Assembly (NCBI GenBank): GCA_015655565.1 | Contig: JAATEU010000438.1 | Coordinates: forward strand, 1 to 5,014 | Direction of reading: 5' to 3' | From: Clostridiales bacterium | Lineage (GTDB): Bacteria; Bacillota; Clostridia; Lachnospirales; Lachnospiraceae | DNA: 5,014 nt | Part shown: one piece after another, positions 1 through 5,014 of the stretch | How positions within the stretch are numbered: the stretch's first letter is position 1 | Layout: every line of letters starts with the position of its first letter | Program-made: the position numbers and the translations under genes | Notes under the pieces: generated by a model | What the model was told of the DNA's origin: nothing | Databases searched by the model: none | Seen by the model: only the letters and a program-made list of their open reading frames with translations

Positions 1-175
1 GGGGTATGGTGTCGGGCAACAGGCTTTCGAGAAGTCCCGCCCGCTTGCAAAGGCGTTTCGTCCTGTCCTTGCGCTCCTGCTCCTTTTGCTGTTGCATAAG
101 CCGTTTTTCTTGGTTTTTCAGTTGTTCAATCTGCGCTTGAATATCTGCTATTTTTTCGGTTTTGGTCTTTGCCAT
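1..175 (-). CDS. DUF3847-type small conjugative-element protein, N-terminal 58 residues (runs off left edge)
   Basis: The leftward frame opens with ATG at 175-173 and stays open to the window edge, so the C-terminus is missing. A clear AAGGAG ribosome binding site precedes the ATG at normal distance. The visible protein starts MAKTKTEKIADIQAQIEQL. Residues 5-40 are rich in Lys, Glu and Gln and should form an amphipathic coiled coil. A basic stretch (KDRTKRLCKRAG) follows, then LLESLLPDT. From memory this layout matches the DUF3847 family, small proteins of Firmicutes conjugative transposons, usually near MobA/MobL-type mobilisation genes. Their biochemical role is unknown to me; a DNA-contacting or relaxosome accessory role is only inference from the basic coiled coil. 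Base composition is more GC-rich than the argG side of the window, in keeping with transfer. The divergent acetyltransferase gene starts about 100 bases upstream. Confidence 0.72.
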   Translation of the reverse strand, partial: MAKTKTEKIADIQAQIEQLKNQEKRLMQQQKEQERKDRTKRLCKRAGLLESLLPDTIP

Positions 176-227
176 GTATAAAATCTCCTTTCGATAGTTG
201 AATATATGTCGGTGGGATAGTATGATT

Positions 228-256
228 TTGACAGTTAAGTTTAGAGGTATTAAGAC
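228..256 (+). promoter_or_regulatory. Candidate promoter of the acetyltransferase gene
   Basis: A perfect -35 hexamer TTGACA (228-233) is followed after 17 bases by TAAGAC (251-256), a weak -10. Transcription would start near 262, just before the AGGTGG (265-270) that is the only ribosome binding site candidate for the TTG start at 277. The 5' leader would be very short. The -35 is convincing; the -10 is not. Confidence 0.45.
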
Positions 257-276
257 AAAAGGTCAGGTGGTTCATT

Positions 277-720
277 TTGGAGATAAAAAAGATAAGTGAA
301 AACAAAAAGCATTTTTTAGATTTGCTCTTGTTAGCTGATGAACAAGAATCCATGATAGACAAATACTTAGAGCGCGGTGAACTTTTCGCTTTATATGATG
401 ACGGCTTAAAAAGTGTTTGCGTTGTCACACAGGAAAGTGATGATATTTGCGAACTGAAAAACATAGCCACTTATGAAAAATGGCATGGTCATGGATATGG
501 AAGTAAGTTGCTTCGCCACATATTTGCGTATTACAAAGACAGGTATAAAACAATGCTTGTAGGAACAGGCGCTGTTCCAAAATCATTGCGGTTTTACCAG
601 AAAAACGGCTTCGAGATTTCACACAGGATAAAGAACTTTTTTACAGACAACTACGACCACCCTATGTTTGAAGATGGTGTACAGTTGGTCGATATGGTTT
701 ATTTAAGTAAAGCTCTATAA
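277..720 (+). CDS. GNAT family N-acetyltransferase
   Basis: This 147-residue protein has the size of a single GNAT domain, an enzyme fold that transfers an acetyl group from acetyl-CoA to an amine. The acetyl-CoA pyrophosphate loop (motif A) is HGHGYG at residues 70-75, fitting Q/R-x-x-G-x-G/A except that the first position is His. Motif B is FYQKNGF at 106-112. The C-terminal part (about 119-142) is rich in aromatic and acidic residues and resembles a subgroup of small Firmicutes GNAT proteins that I recall but cannot name. The substrate cannot be told from sequence; nothing ties it to aminoglycosides. The start is TTG at 277, chosen because AGGTGG lies 6 bases upstream and the N-terminal MEIKKI is typical of the group; no ATG competes. 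The gene lies antisense between two leftward element genes, as cargo genes often do. No membrane segment is seen. Confidence 0.85.
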   Translation: MEIKKISENKKHFLDLLLLADEQESMIDKYLERGELFALYDDGLKSVCVVTQESDDICELKNIATYEKWHGHGYGSKLLRHIFAYYKDRYKTMLVGTGAVPKSLRFYQKNGFEISHRIKNFFTDNYDHPMFEDGVQLVDMVYLSKAL

Positions 721-736
721 TTGTATAAATAGAAAA

Positions 737-763
737 CCGCCATGCTCTTTTTCAGCGCGGCGG
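737..763. repeat. Small GC-rich inverted repeat after the acetyltransferase gene
   Basis: CCGCC (737-741) pairs with GGCGG (759-763) around a 17-base loop, starting 16 bases after the acetyltransferase stop. There is no T-run after the right arm, so it is at most a weak rightward terminator; the stronger hairpin at 772-830 lies directly behind it. Confidence 0.3.
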
Positions 764-771
764 CTCTGTGC

Positions 772-830
772 TATTGGACGCAAAAAACGGCTTGCCATAT
801 TTGTGAGCAAGCCGTTTTCGCGTTCCAATA
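772..830 (-). terminator. Strong intrinsic terminator, mainly leftward
   Basis: Perfect 12-base arms (784-795 and 807-818, core ACGGCTTGC/GCAAGCCGT) enclose an 11-base loop. Outer arms TATTGGACGC (772-781) and GCGTTCCAATA (820-830) extend the pairing with one bulge. Read leftward, the stem is followed by six T; read rightward there are only four. It lies just after the stop codon of the leftward gene remnant at 844-897, so it is best taken as that gene's terminator. It may also end acetyltransferase transcription arriving from the other side. Confidence 0.75.
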
Positions 831-843
831 TATTCAGTTGTGG

Positions 844-897
844 TTATGCGCTTTTCTTCCTCGCCGCTTCTTCCTGTTTCTGCTTTTGCTTGGCGGC
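844..897 (-). pseudogene. C-terminal tail of a truncated mobile-element gene
   Basis: Reading leftward, an open frame ends in TAA at 846-844 with the residues AAKQKQKQEEAARKKSA, a highly charged Lys/Gln/Glu tail. The stop is followed 14 bases later by a strong intrinsic terminator, which argues that this is a true gene end rather than a chance frame. Upstream the frame meets the IS110 transposase fragment on the opposite strand at about 894-897, so the rest of the gene is lost. Basic, Gln/Lys-rich tails occur on relaxases and other conjugation proteins, and the gene has the same orientation as the DUF3847 gene at the left edge. Identity as a mobilisation protein is inference only; 18 residues are too few to assign a family. 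Confidence 0.45.
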
Positions 898-1079
898 ATG
901 CCATCTACAACGCCACCAAATATGTCTGCCATTGGGACCCTGCTTTTGCTGCTTATCTCGCTAAGAAACGAGCCGGGGGCAAACACTATAATGTTGCCAT
1001 CTCCCATGCTGCTAAGAAACTGGTACGTCTGATTTATGCCCTGGAGAAGTCCGGAGAGTCTTACCGTCTGGCAGCCTGA
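894..1079 (+). pseudogene. IS110-family transposase, C-terminal fragment
   Basis: The rightward frame from about 894 to the TGA at 1077-1079 encodes roughly 61 residues that read as the end of an IS110/IS116/IS902-type DEDD transposase. Recognisable pieces are AIYNATKYV, WDPAFAAYLAKKRAGGKHYN and AISHAAKKLVRLIYALEKS, which match the conserved C-terminal helices following the catalytic region in the Transposase_20 part of the family. An intact enzyme is usually 300-400 residues, so the N-terminal RuvC-like DEDD domain and the Ser-containing part are missing. The frame extends further left to 840, but those residues overlap the antisense gene tail and do not look like transposase. It is a dead fragment with no start signal. 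IS110 enzymes work with a bridge RNA encoded in the element's non-coding end; whether any of that survives downstream cannot be told here. Confidence 0.8.
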
Positions 1080-1278
1080 TTTTTTTACGATAGCCTGCAA
1101 GGCGTCTTAGCAGACGTCTGTTTTGCTATACCCTTTTTAAATCATCTGTTTTCTGCATTCGTCCTCTTTTGGGGGCTTGACTTTTAATAGTTAGTCTTTC
1201 ATCGCTGTTGCCACAACGCTTGAAGGACGGCGGAATTTGTGATATGCTATCCTTGCAACCGCTTTCGGGCGTTGTGGG

Positions 1279-1320
1279 TGGCAGCGGCGACGAACTTTGA
1301 CGAGGGACGCGCCGCTGCCA
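1279..1320. repeat. 11-bp perfect GC-rich inverted repeat
   Basis: TGGCAGCGGCG (1279-1289) pairs perfectly with CGCCGCTGCCA (1310-1320) around a 20-base loop. The right arm is followed by GTTCCTTTTTACC, so a weak rightward terminator is possible. A protein-binding or structured-RNA role in the element is equally possible. The arms themselves are plain in the sequence; the function is unknown. Confidence 0.65.
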
Positions 1321-1430
1321 GTTCCTTTTTACCTGCAAAAAATGGGCGGCAAAACGCCTACCCATTCAAACACATATGTATCACCCGCTTTCCGCAACGC
1401 CGCCAAACTCCTGCAAATGAGCCGGTTGCC

Positions 1431-1472
1431 ATGCTGTTTTAGTGGCGGTATCATTACCACCCTTTACAGCAT
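1431..1472. repeat. Nested inverted repeat at the edge of the accessory region
   Basis: Outer arms ATGCTGT (1431-1437) and ACAGCAT (1466-1472) enclose an inner stem GGTA-TCAT-TACC (1447-1458). It lies where composition shifts from GC-richer element-like DNA to AT-rich chromosomal DNA, so an element end or recombination site is conceivable, but no matching second copy is present in the window to prove it. Confidence 0.45.
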
Positions 1473-1508
1473 ACATTCCAGGAAGAAAGATTTTTTCTTA
1501 ATTAGCTG

Positions 1509-1537
1509 TTGCTTAAATTAACAGTTTGATGTATATT
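1509..1537 (+). promoter_or_regulatory. Candidate argG promoter
   Basis: TTGCTT (1509-1514), a 17-base spacer and TATATT (1532-1537) form the best-spaced promoter upstream of argG. This would give a leader of about 90 bases. The -35 overlaps a small inverted repeat CTGTT/AACAG (1506-1510 and 1520-1524). An alternative start nearer the gene uses the perfect TATAAT at 1601-1606, but its -35 is poor. A TTGACC at 1565-1570 has only TTGAAT at a 19-base spacing. I see no T-box specifier/antiterminator and no full ArgR box, only a half-site-like TTGAATAA at 1590-1597. Confidence 0.35.
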
Positions 1538-1634
1538 TATAATAATTCACAAAGGACGGTACTGTTGACCCATGATTATATGACCTGTCTTGAATAACTT
1601 TATAATATTAATAAAAATAAGGAGGAATTTAAAG

Positions 1635-2855
1635 ATGAAAGAAAAAGTGATACTCGCTTATTCCGGTGGCCTTGACACAACCATGATTATACCCTGGTTA
1701 AAGGAAAATTATGATTATGATGTTGTTTGTGTATGCATCAATGTCGGCCAGGGAAACGAACTGGAGGGATTAGAGGAAAGAGCAAAATTATCCGGAGCAA
1801 CTAAATTATATATTGAAGATGTAGTTGATGAATTCGTAGATGAATATGTTATGCCTTGTGTGAAAGCAGGCGCCGTATATGAAAATAAATATTTGCTTGG
1901 AACTTCCATGGCAAGGCCTGTTATAGCAAAACGATTAGTAGAAATCGCCAGAAAAGAAGGTGCCACCGCTATTTGCCATGGGGCAACCGGTAAGGGAAAT
2001 GACCAGGTCCGTTTTGAATTAGGCATAAAAGCATTAGCTCCCGACTTAAAAATTATTGCTCCCTGGAGAATCTGGGATGTTTCTTCAAGGGAAGAAGAAA
2101 TTGAATACTGTAAAAACCACGGCATCGATTTACCTTTTTCTGCTGACAACAGCTACAGCCGTGACAGAAACTTATGGCATATCAGTCACGAAGGCTTAGA
2201 ATTGGAGAATCCCGCCAATGCACCGGATTACGACCACTTATTAGTACTTTCGGTATCTCCGGAAAAAGCACCTGCAGAAGAAGAAGCCCTTACCTTAACC
2301 TTTGAAAAAGGTATCCCGACCAGCTTAAACGGAAAGAACGGGAAGCCTTCCGAAATCATTGCCGAATTAAATAAACTTGGCGGAAAACACGGCATTGGTA
2401 TTGTTGACATCGTTGAAAACCGTGTTGTCGGTATGAAATCCCGCGGTGTATATGAAACTCCCGGCGGAACTATTTTAATGGAGGCCCATAACCAGCTTGA
2501 GGAATTAATTATCGACCGTGCTACCCTGACCTGCAAAAAAGAAATCGGCAATAAATTTGCTGACGTAGTATATGAAGGCAAATGGTTTACCCCTCTTCGT
2601 GAGGCGCTTCAGGCCTTTGTGGATGTAACCCAGGAATATGTAACCGGGGAAGTAAAATTAAAGCTGTACAAAGGCAATATTATCAAGCAGGGAACCATTT
2701 CCCCGTATTCCTTGTACAACGAAAACATTGCTTCCTTTACAACCGGTGACTTATATAACCATCATGATGCGGAAGGCTTTATTAATCTCTTCGGCCTGTC
2801 CTTAAAGGTTCGGGCAATGAAGATGGCAGCAGCAGAAACAGAAAATAACAAGTAA
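1635..2855 (+). CDS. argG: Argininosuccinate synthase
   Basis: ArgG joins citrulline and aspartate using ATP, giving argininosuccinate, AMP and pyrophosphate, the next-to-last step of arginine synthesis in the cytoplasm. The 406-residue protein has the full usual length. The N-terminal ATP pyrophosphatase loop is AYSGGLDTT at residues 8-16. [14 protein letters not shown] (115-128) is the conserved second nucleotide/substrate segment. [20 protein letters not shown] (172-191) is the family signature for substrate binding. The tetramerising C-terminal domain carries [16 protein letters not shown] (266-281). No key residue is missing. The start is ATG 1635, because AAGGAGG (1619-1625) lies 9 bases upstream; an in-frame TTG at 1590 has no such site. 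Two TAA stops end the gene in tandem. It appears to be a single-gene unit: argH, often next to argG, does not follow, and the next gene is more than 500 bases away. Codon use is AT-leaning, typical of the host chromosome. Confidence 0.97.
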   Translation: MKEKVILAYSGGLDTTMIIPWLKENYDYDVVCVCINVGQGNELEGLEERAKLSGATKLYIEDVVDEFVDEYVMPCVKAGAVYENKYLLGTSMARPVIAKRLVEIARKEGATAICHGATGKGNDQVRFELGIKALAPDLKIIAPWRIWDVSSREEEIEYCKNHGIDLPFSADNSYSRDRNLWHISHEGLELENPANAPDYDHLLVLSVSPEKAPAEEEALTLTFEKGIPTSLNGKNGKPSEIIAELNKLGGKHGIGIVDIVENRVVGMKSRGVYETPGGTILMEAHNQLEELIIDRATLTCKKEIGNKFADVVYEGKWFTPLREALQAFVDVTQEYVTGEVKLKLYKGNIIKQGTISPYSLYNENIASFTTGDLYNHHDAEGFINLFGLSLKVRAMKMAAAETENNK

Positions 2856-2955
2856 TAATTATTTATAAATATGCCTGAAAAGCAGTAATGCCAATCCATG
2901 ATTAACAAAATATTACAGCAAACCTGTCCAAAATTTATACAGCTATCTTTTGATG

Positions 2956-3002
2956 AATCAGATTTCACATTACAGAACATACTCTGTTTATAGTATCTGA
3001 TT
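2956..3002 (+). terminator. Candidate argG terminator hairpin
   Basis: AATCAGAT (2956-2963) pairs perfectly with ATCTGATT (2995-3002), and an inner stem ACAGA/TCTGT forms within the loop. The right arm ends in a short T-run (TTTTCC). The stem is AT-rich and the T-run is only four, so it is a modest terminator. It is the best candidate between the argG stop and the repeat element at 3046. Confidence 0.4.
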
Positions 3003-3045
3003 TTCCATTTAGATAATTGTAAAATCAGTGGCAGGTTTTTTAACC

Positions 3046-3210
3046 TAGAGTGTGTTTGAAAAATGCTTATGCCGGGCTGGGCGTTTCACTTTGTGGGAGA
3101 CAAAGGCGCGATTTTGGGAGTATAGTGGTGCTGCATTCCCAAAATTGTAACGCAGTATACCACAAAGTGAGACGGTCAGAAATTTGCAATGATTTTTCAA
3201 ACACGCTCTA
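3046..3210. mobile_element. MITE-like element with TA-ended terminal inverted repeats
   Basis: The two ends are 19-base inverted repeats: TAGAGTGTGTTTGAAAAAT (3046-3064) and its near-complement at 3192-3210, with one mismatch (T3051 against G3205). Inside are two more nested stems: 3083-3096 with 3160-3173 (core CACTTTGTGG, one mismatch) and ATTTTGGGA (3111-3119) with TCCCAAAAT (3137-3145). The whole 165 bases therefore fold into one long hairpin on either strand, and both stem mismatches are T-G pairs that still pair in RNA. It has no coding capacity. TA at both ends suggests a TA target duplication, as made by IS630/Tc1-mariner transposases, which would have to act from elsewhere in the genome. 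It lies intergenically after argG, and its GC content differs from the AT-rich flanks. Family and mobility are inference; the structure is directly visible. Confidence 0.75.
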
Positions 3211-3276
3211 AGGCATCTGCCCTGACAGACCGGAATTTTTATATAAATTGAAATTCTAATATAAAATTAATGATTC

Positions 3277-3318
3277 TTTTATTTTATTATTAACTATATG
3301 ATATATAGTAAAATAAAA
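3277..3318. promoter_or_regulatory. AT-rich dyad covering a candidate -10 upstream of the YbjQ-family gene
   Basis: ACTATAT (3293-3299) and ATATAGT (3303-3309) form a perfect 7-base dyad around GAT. Outer arms TTTTATTTT (3277-3285) and AAAATAAAA (3310-3318) add 9 more pairs, with a 7-base bulge on the left. The likely -10 of the following gene, TATGAT (3297-3302), lies inside the dyad, and the -35 is weak (TTCTTT, 3274-3279). A repressor operator over the promoter is plausible, but such AT-rich symmetry can also arise by chance. Confidence 0.35.
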
Positions 3319-3370
3319 TCAGCTGGAAATGAAAATCATCATAGCATTCATTTCCTGGAAGGAGAATAAA

Positions 3371-3697
3371 ATGATTATTACTACTACCCCTTATATTGAA
3401 GGAAAAACAATTACTGAGTATAAAGGCATTGTCTTCGGGGAAGTAATCTCCGGAGTAAATTTTATTAAGGATTTTACCGCCGGATTATCCAACTTCTTTG
3501 GCGGCCGTTCCGGAACCTATGAAGAAGAATTAATTCAGGCAAGGGAAAATGCCATGAGAGAAATGGAAAACCGTGCCGGCCAATTAGGTGCCGACGCCAT
3601 TGTCGGAGTTGATATTGATTATGAGGTACTTGGTGCGGATAACGGCATGCTGATGGTTACTGCTTCCGGTACTGCAGTTTGTTACAGAAATTTATAA
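3371..3697 (+). CDS. YbjQ/UPF0145 family protein
   Basis: This 108-residue protein is full length for the YbjQ (UPF0145, DUF74) family, small cytoplasmic proteins that form ring-like oligomers in solved structures and are often auto-annotated as heavy-metal-binding; their function is not established. Family hallmarks run in order: an N-terminal strand ending [11 protein letters not shown] (4-14), [20 protein letters not shown] (23-42), the [11 protein letters not shown] turn and helix (44-54), [20 protein letters not shown] (57-76), VGVDIDYEV (79-87), and the last strand [11 protein letters not shown] (93-103). The start is ATG 3371, with AAGGAG at 3359-3364, 6 bases upstream; a more distal ATG at 3329 lacks such a site. 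It stands alone, with argG far upstream and a convergent hydrolase downstream, so context gives no hint of its job. Confidence 0.93.
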   Translation: MIITTTPYIEGKTITEYKGIVFGEVISGVNFIKDFTAGLSNFFGGRSGTYEEELIQARENAMREMENRAGQLGADAIVGVDIDYEVLGADNGMLMVTASGTAVCYRNL

Positions 3698-3749
3698 ACA
3701 TCAAACGACATCAAATGAACCGACCTAAAATAAGGCATTAATAACTTAT

Positions 3750-3803
3750 GAGGGCCGCTGCAAAATTTAGTTATTTATCTTTAAATTATGCAGCAGCACC
3801 CTC
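3750..3803. terminator. Long stem-loop between convergent genes, possible two-way terminator
   Basis: GAGGG (3750-3754) pairs with CCCTC (3799-3803), and GCTGC (3757-3761) pairs with GCAGC (3790-3794). Inside, AATTTA (3764-3769) pairs with TAAATT (3782-3787). A small asymmetric internal loop separates the first two stems. It fills most of the 114-base gap between the YbjQ-family gene and the hydrolase, the expected place for a shared terminator, and ends 8 bases short of the hydrolase stop. Neither side has a clean T-run, so efficiency is doubtful. Confidence 0.45.
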
Positions 3804-3811
3804 TCCCCTGC

Positions 3812-4759
3812 TTATCGGGATTCAAAATAATATAATTTCAGAAAATGATTGAGAACCCGCTCATATTCCTCATGATTTTTCTGACAGGATTCCGCATGCT
3901 TTGCATCAGGTGCCAAATATATCTCCTTCTTATCAGGTTTCGCATCATACATATCCTGGGACATGGAATAAGGTATATAATCATCTTCCAGCCCATGAAT
4001 AAAGAGGATGGGTGCGCGGCTCTGCACGGCTCCTTCCAAAGGAACAACATCATTAAGCCAAAAGCCCGCCCGTAATTTAATAATCAGTTTCACTAAAATT
4101 AAAAATGGAAAGGCAGGTAAATGATAATATTTCTTTAATTGGTATCTAATCAATTTTTCCAGGGAGGAATAGGAACAGTCTGCTATTGTGCAACGTACTC
4201 TTCCATCTATTGCATGATGGGATAAAACAGTTGCTGCCCCCATGGATTCTCCATGGGTTACAATAGCAAGATTAGTTCCATATTCAGAAAAACACCAGTC
4301 CAAAACGGTCTGCAAATCAAATTTTTCATAATACCCCATTGAAGTATACGCCTTTCCGCTTAAGCCATGATTTCTTTGATCGTATGTAAGTACCGTAATT
4401 CCTTGTTTTAAAAACATCTCTGCATATATCATGCTGCTATACTTTCCGCAGGTGTATCCATGGCAAAGAATTGCCAACTTTCTTTTATTATTTTTATCAT
4501 TATATTGCTTTTTGCTTATCTCATTATTAATCAGCTGGCAGGACAGATCATACCCGTATCCGGACCGAATAATGAAATCTTCCTTTTCCCAGCTTTGGTA
4601 TATATCATCTACCATTCTTCCTTCCTTTATCTCCCTTTGATAAAGCTTGTCAGAATCAATAACCTCAGGTTTGAGTATGATATTCGATAAAACCCAGGAA
4701 GCAATTATTAATAAAATAAACAAAGCAAAAAAAATATACAGAATCAAGTATCCTGACAT
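3812..4759 (-). CDS. Membrane-anchored alpha/beta hydrolase (YqkD-like)
   Basis: The 315-residue leftward protein begins with a hydrophobic segment at about residues 4-29 (LILYIFFALFILLIIASWVL) that should act as a signal anchor, placing the enzyme domain outside the membrane. The fold is alpha/beta hydrolase. The oxyanion-side motif is CHGYTCGKYS (99-108), and YDQRNHGLSG (126-135) follows. The nucleophile elbow is GESMG (170-174) with Ser172. The acid is Asp259 in HGLEDDYIP (255-263), and the base is His288 in DAKHAES. All three catalytic residues are present, so it is probably active. The pattern HGESMGAAT with GYYEKFDLQ resembles the Bacillus YqkD group of serine hydrolases, whose substrate is unknown to me; esterase or peptidase activity is inference. 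The start is ATG at 4759-4757, with a modest AGGGG site just upstream. No partner gene shares its direction in the window. Confidence 0.92.
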   Translation of the reverse strand: MSGYLILYIFFALFILLIIASWVLSNIILKPEVIDSDKLYQREIKEGRMVDDIYQSWEKEDFIIRSGYGYDLSCQLINNEISKKQYNDKNNKRKLAILCHGYTCGKYSSMIYAEMFLKQGITVLTYDQRNHGLSGKAYTSMGYYEKFDLQTVLDWCFSEYGTNLAIVTHGESMGAATVLSHHAIDGRVRCTIADCSYSSLEKLIRYQLKKYYHLPAFPFLILVKLIIKLRAGFWLNDVVPLEGAVQSRAPILFIHGLEDDYIPYSMSQDMYDAKPDKKEIYLAPDAKHAESCQKNHEEYERVLNHFLKLYYFESR

Positions 4760-4924
4760 ATATTACCCCTATCTGCGTTAAAACGCCAATAAAAATTTTC
4801 TTATAAAAATATCTCATTCCATAAAACATTTTACCATAAAACGGTTAAAATAAATATTGAATTTTCATTAAAAATTTCTTTATAAATATTTTATTAGAAT
4901 ATGATTAGGTTTTTCCTTATAATA
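4760..4924. promoter_or_regulatory. AT-rich region upstream of the hydrolase with dyad and direct repeats
   Basis: This should hold the hydrolase promoter. GCGTT-AA-AACGC (4775-4786) is a perfect dyad just upstream of the ribosome binding site. CCATAAAAC occurs twice (4819-4827 and 4834-4842), starting 15 bases apart. On the minus strand TAAAAT (within the stretch between the repeats, about 4828-4833) could be a -10, but no good -35 is spaced from it. The rest to 4924 is very AT-rich with no gene seen. Confidence 0.3.
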
Positions 4925-4953
4925 TTTACTAAGGTTTTAACTGATGTTATAAT
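4925..4953 (+). promoter_or_regulatory. Rightward promoter near the right edge
   Basis: TTTACT (4925-4930), exactly 17 bases, then a perfect TATAAT (4948-4953) with a TG one base upstream (extended -10). This is the best-formed promoter in the window. Transcription would start near 4960 and read out of the window. A GGAGG (4992-4996) follows, with GTG at 5000 too close to be a comfortable start, so the gene it serves cannot be fixed: another frame from GTG 4968 and one open from 4964 also run to the edge. Confidence 0.6.
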
Positions 4954-5014
4954 CTAAAAATAATGGGGTGTCTTACAAACGGAACCAGAATGGAGGAAAG
5001 TGGTTTTTAAGAAC

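Larger units (their letters stand above)
1080..1500. other. Structured non-coding region beside the IS110 remnant
   Basis: About 420 bases hold no gene I can support. The first part probably includes the right end of the IS110 remnant: CGTCT (1103-1107) pairs with AGACG (1112-1116), and CAGACGTCTG (1111-1120) is a perfect 10-base palindrome. From 1200 to 1440 the DNA is clearly more GC-rich than the flanking argG region and carries strong inverted repeats, listed separately. Two overlapping rightward frames (from 1239 and 1297) stay open for about 70 codons, but they start at GTG and TTG without a good ribosome binding site and match no family I know. After about 1470 the sequence becomes AT-rich like the chromosome. 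The likeliest reading is the terminal or non-coding part of a mobile element. Confidence 0.5.

Noticed and set aside
126..470. Long antisense frame across the acetyltransferase gene and the start of the DUF3847 gene
   Set aside because: It is a shadow of real genes on other frames, with no start signal and a low-complexity, Ser/Lys-rich product.
840..893. Leftward extension of the IS110 transposase frame to an ATG-like start near 840
   Set aside because: Those codons overlap the antisense gene tail, do not resemble transposase, and there is no start signal.
1239..1521. Two overlapping rightward reading frames of about 67 and 74 codons
   Set aside because: They begin at GTG and TTG without good ribosome binding sites, overlap each other out of frame, span strong hairpins, and resemble no protein family I know.
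1530..1549. ArgR box-like symmetry TGTAT...ATTCA
   Set aside because: The half sites are 10 bases apart rather than the usual 6, and one carries a mismatch, so it is not a credible ARG box.
1540..1634. A T-box or arginine riboswitch-like leader before argG (GGACGGTAC resembles part of a T-box)
   Set aside because: The conserved T-box core and an antiterminator/terminator pair are absent.
3698..3715. Short direct repeat ACATCAAA twice after the YbjQ-family gene
   Set aside because: Two 8-base copies ten bases apart are too little for a repeat array, target duplication or regulatory claim; there is no CRISPR-like spacing anywhere in the window.
4963..5014. Possible start of a gene at the right edge (ATG 4963, GTG 4968 or GTG 5000)
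   Set aside because: The ATG frame stops after 15 codons, the GTG at 5000 is only 3 bases from GGAGG, and the GTG at 4968 has a weak binding site; too little sequence remains to choose.

Overview
The window looks like a low-GC Firmicutes chromosome, most likely a gut Clostridia or Lachnospiraceae member. The evidence is strong AGGAGG-type ribosome binding sites, AT-rich intergenic DNA, a Clostridia-style argininosuccinate synthase, and a conjugative-element-type DUF3847 protein at the left edge. This assignment is inference; there is no rRNA or other marker gene.

Left third (1 to about 1500) is accessory and partly decayed. A leftward DUF3847-type gene runs off the left edge. A rightward GNAT acetyltransferase gene follows. 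Next comes a leftward gene tail with its own intrinsic terminator (772-897), which abuts the 3' part of an IS110-family transposase on the other strand. Both of these genes have lost their 5' ends at the same point (about 894-897), which is a recombination or deletion scar. Beyond the transposase stop lie about 420 bases with no credible gene but with strong inverted repeats; GC content then drops towards chromosomal values.

Middle (about 1500-3370) is core metabolism. A complete argG (1635-2855) makes argininosuccinate synthase, with candidate promoters upstream and a candidate terminator downstream. No argH follows within the window. A 165-bp non-coding element with TA-ended 19-bp terminal inverted repeats (3046-3210) lies between argG and the next gene and looks like a MITE.

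Right third holds a small YbjQ/UPF0145 family gene (3371-3697), convergent with a membrane-anchored alpha/beta hydrolase of the YqkD-like type (3812-4759, minus strand). A long stem-loop sits between their 3' ends. The last 255 bases are AT-rich, with small repeats upstream of the hydrolase and a good rightward promoter near the right edge, presumably serving a gene outside the window.

The genes do not form one pathway. The window is a mobile-element remnant beside independent housekeeping transcription units. I see no convincing new multi-gene system; the items most worth a second look are the MITE, the head-to-head truncation scar and the structured DNA at 1080-1500.
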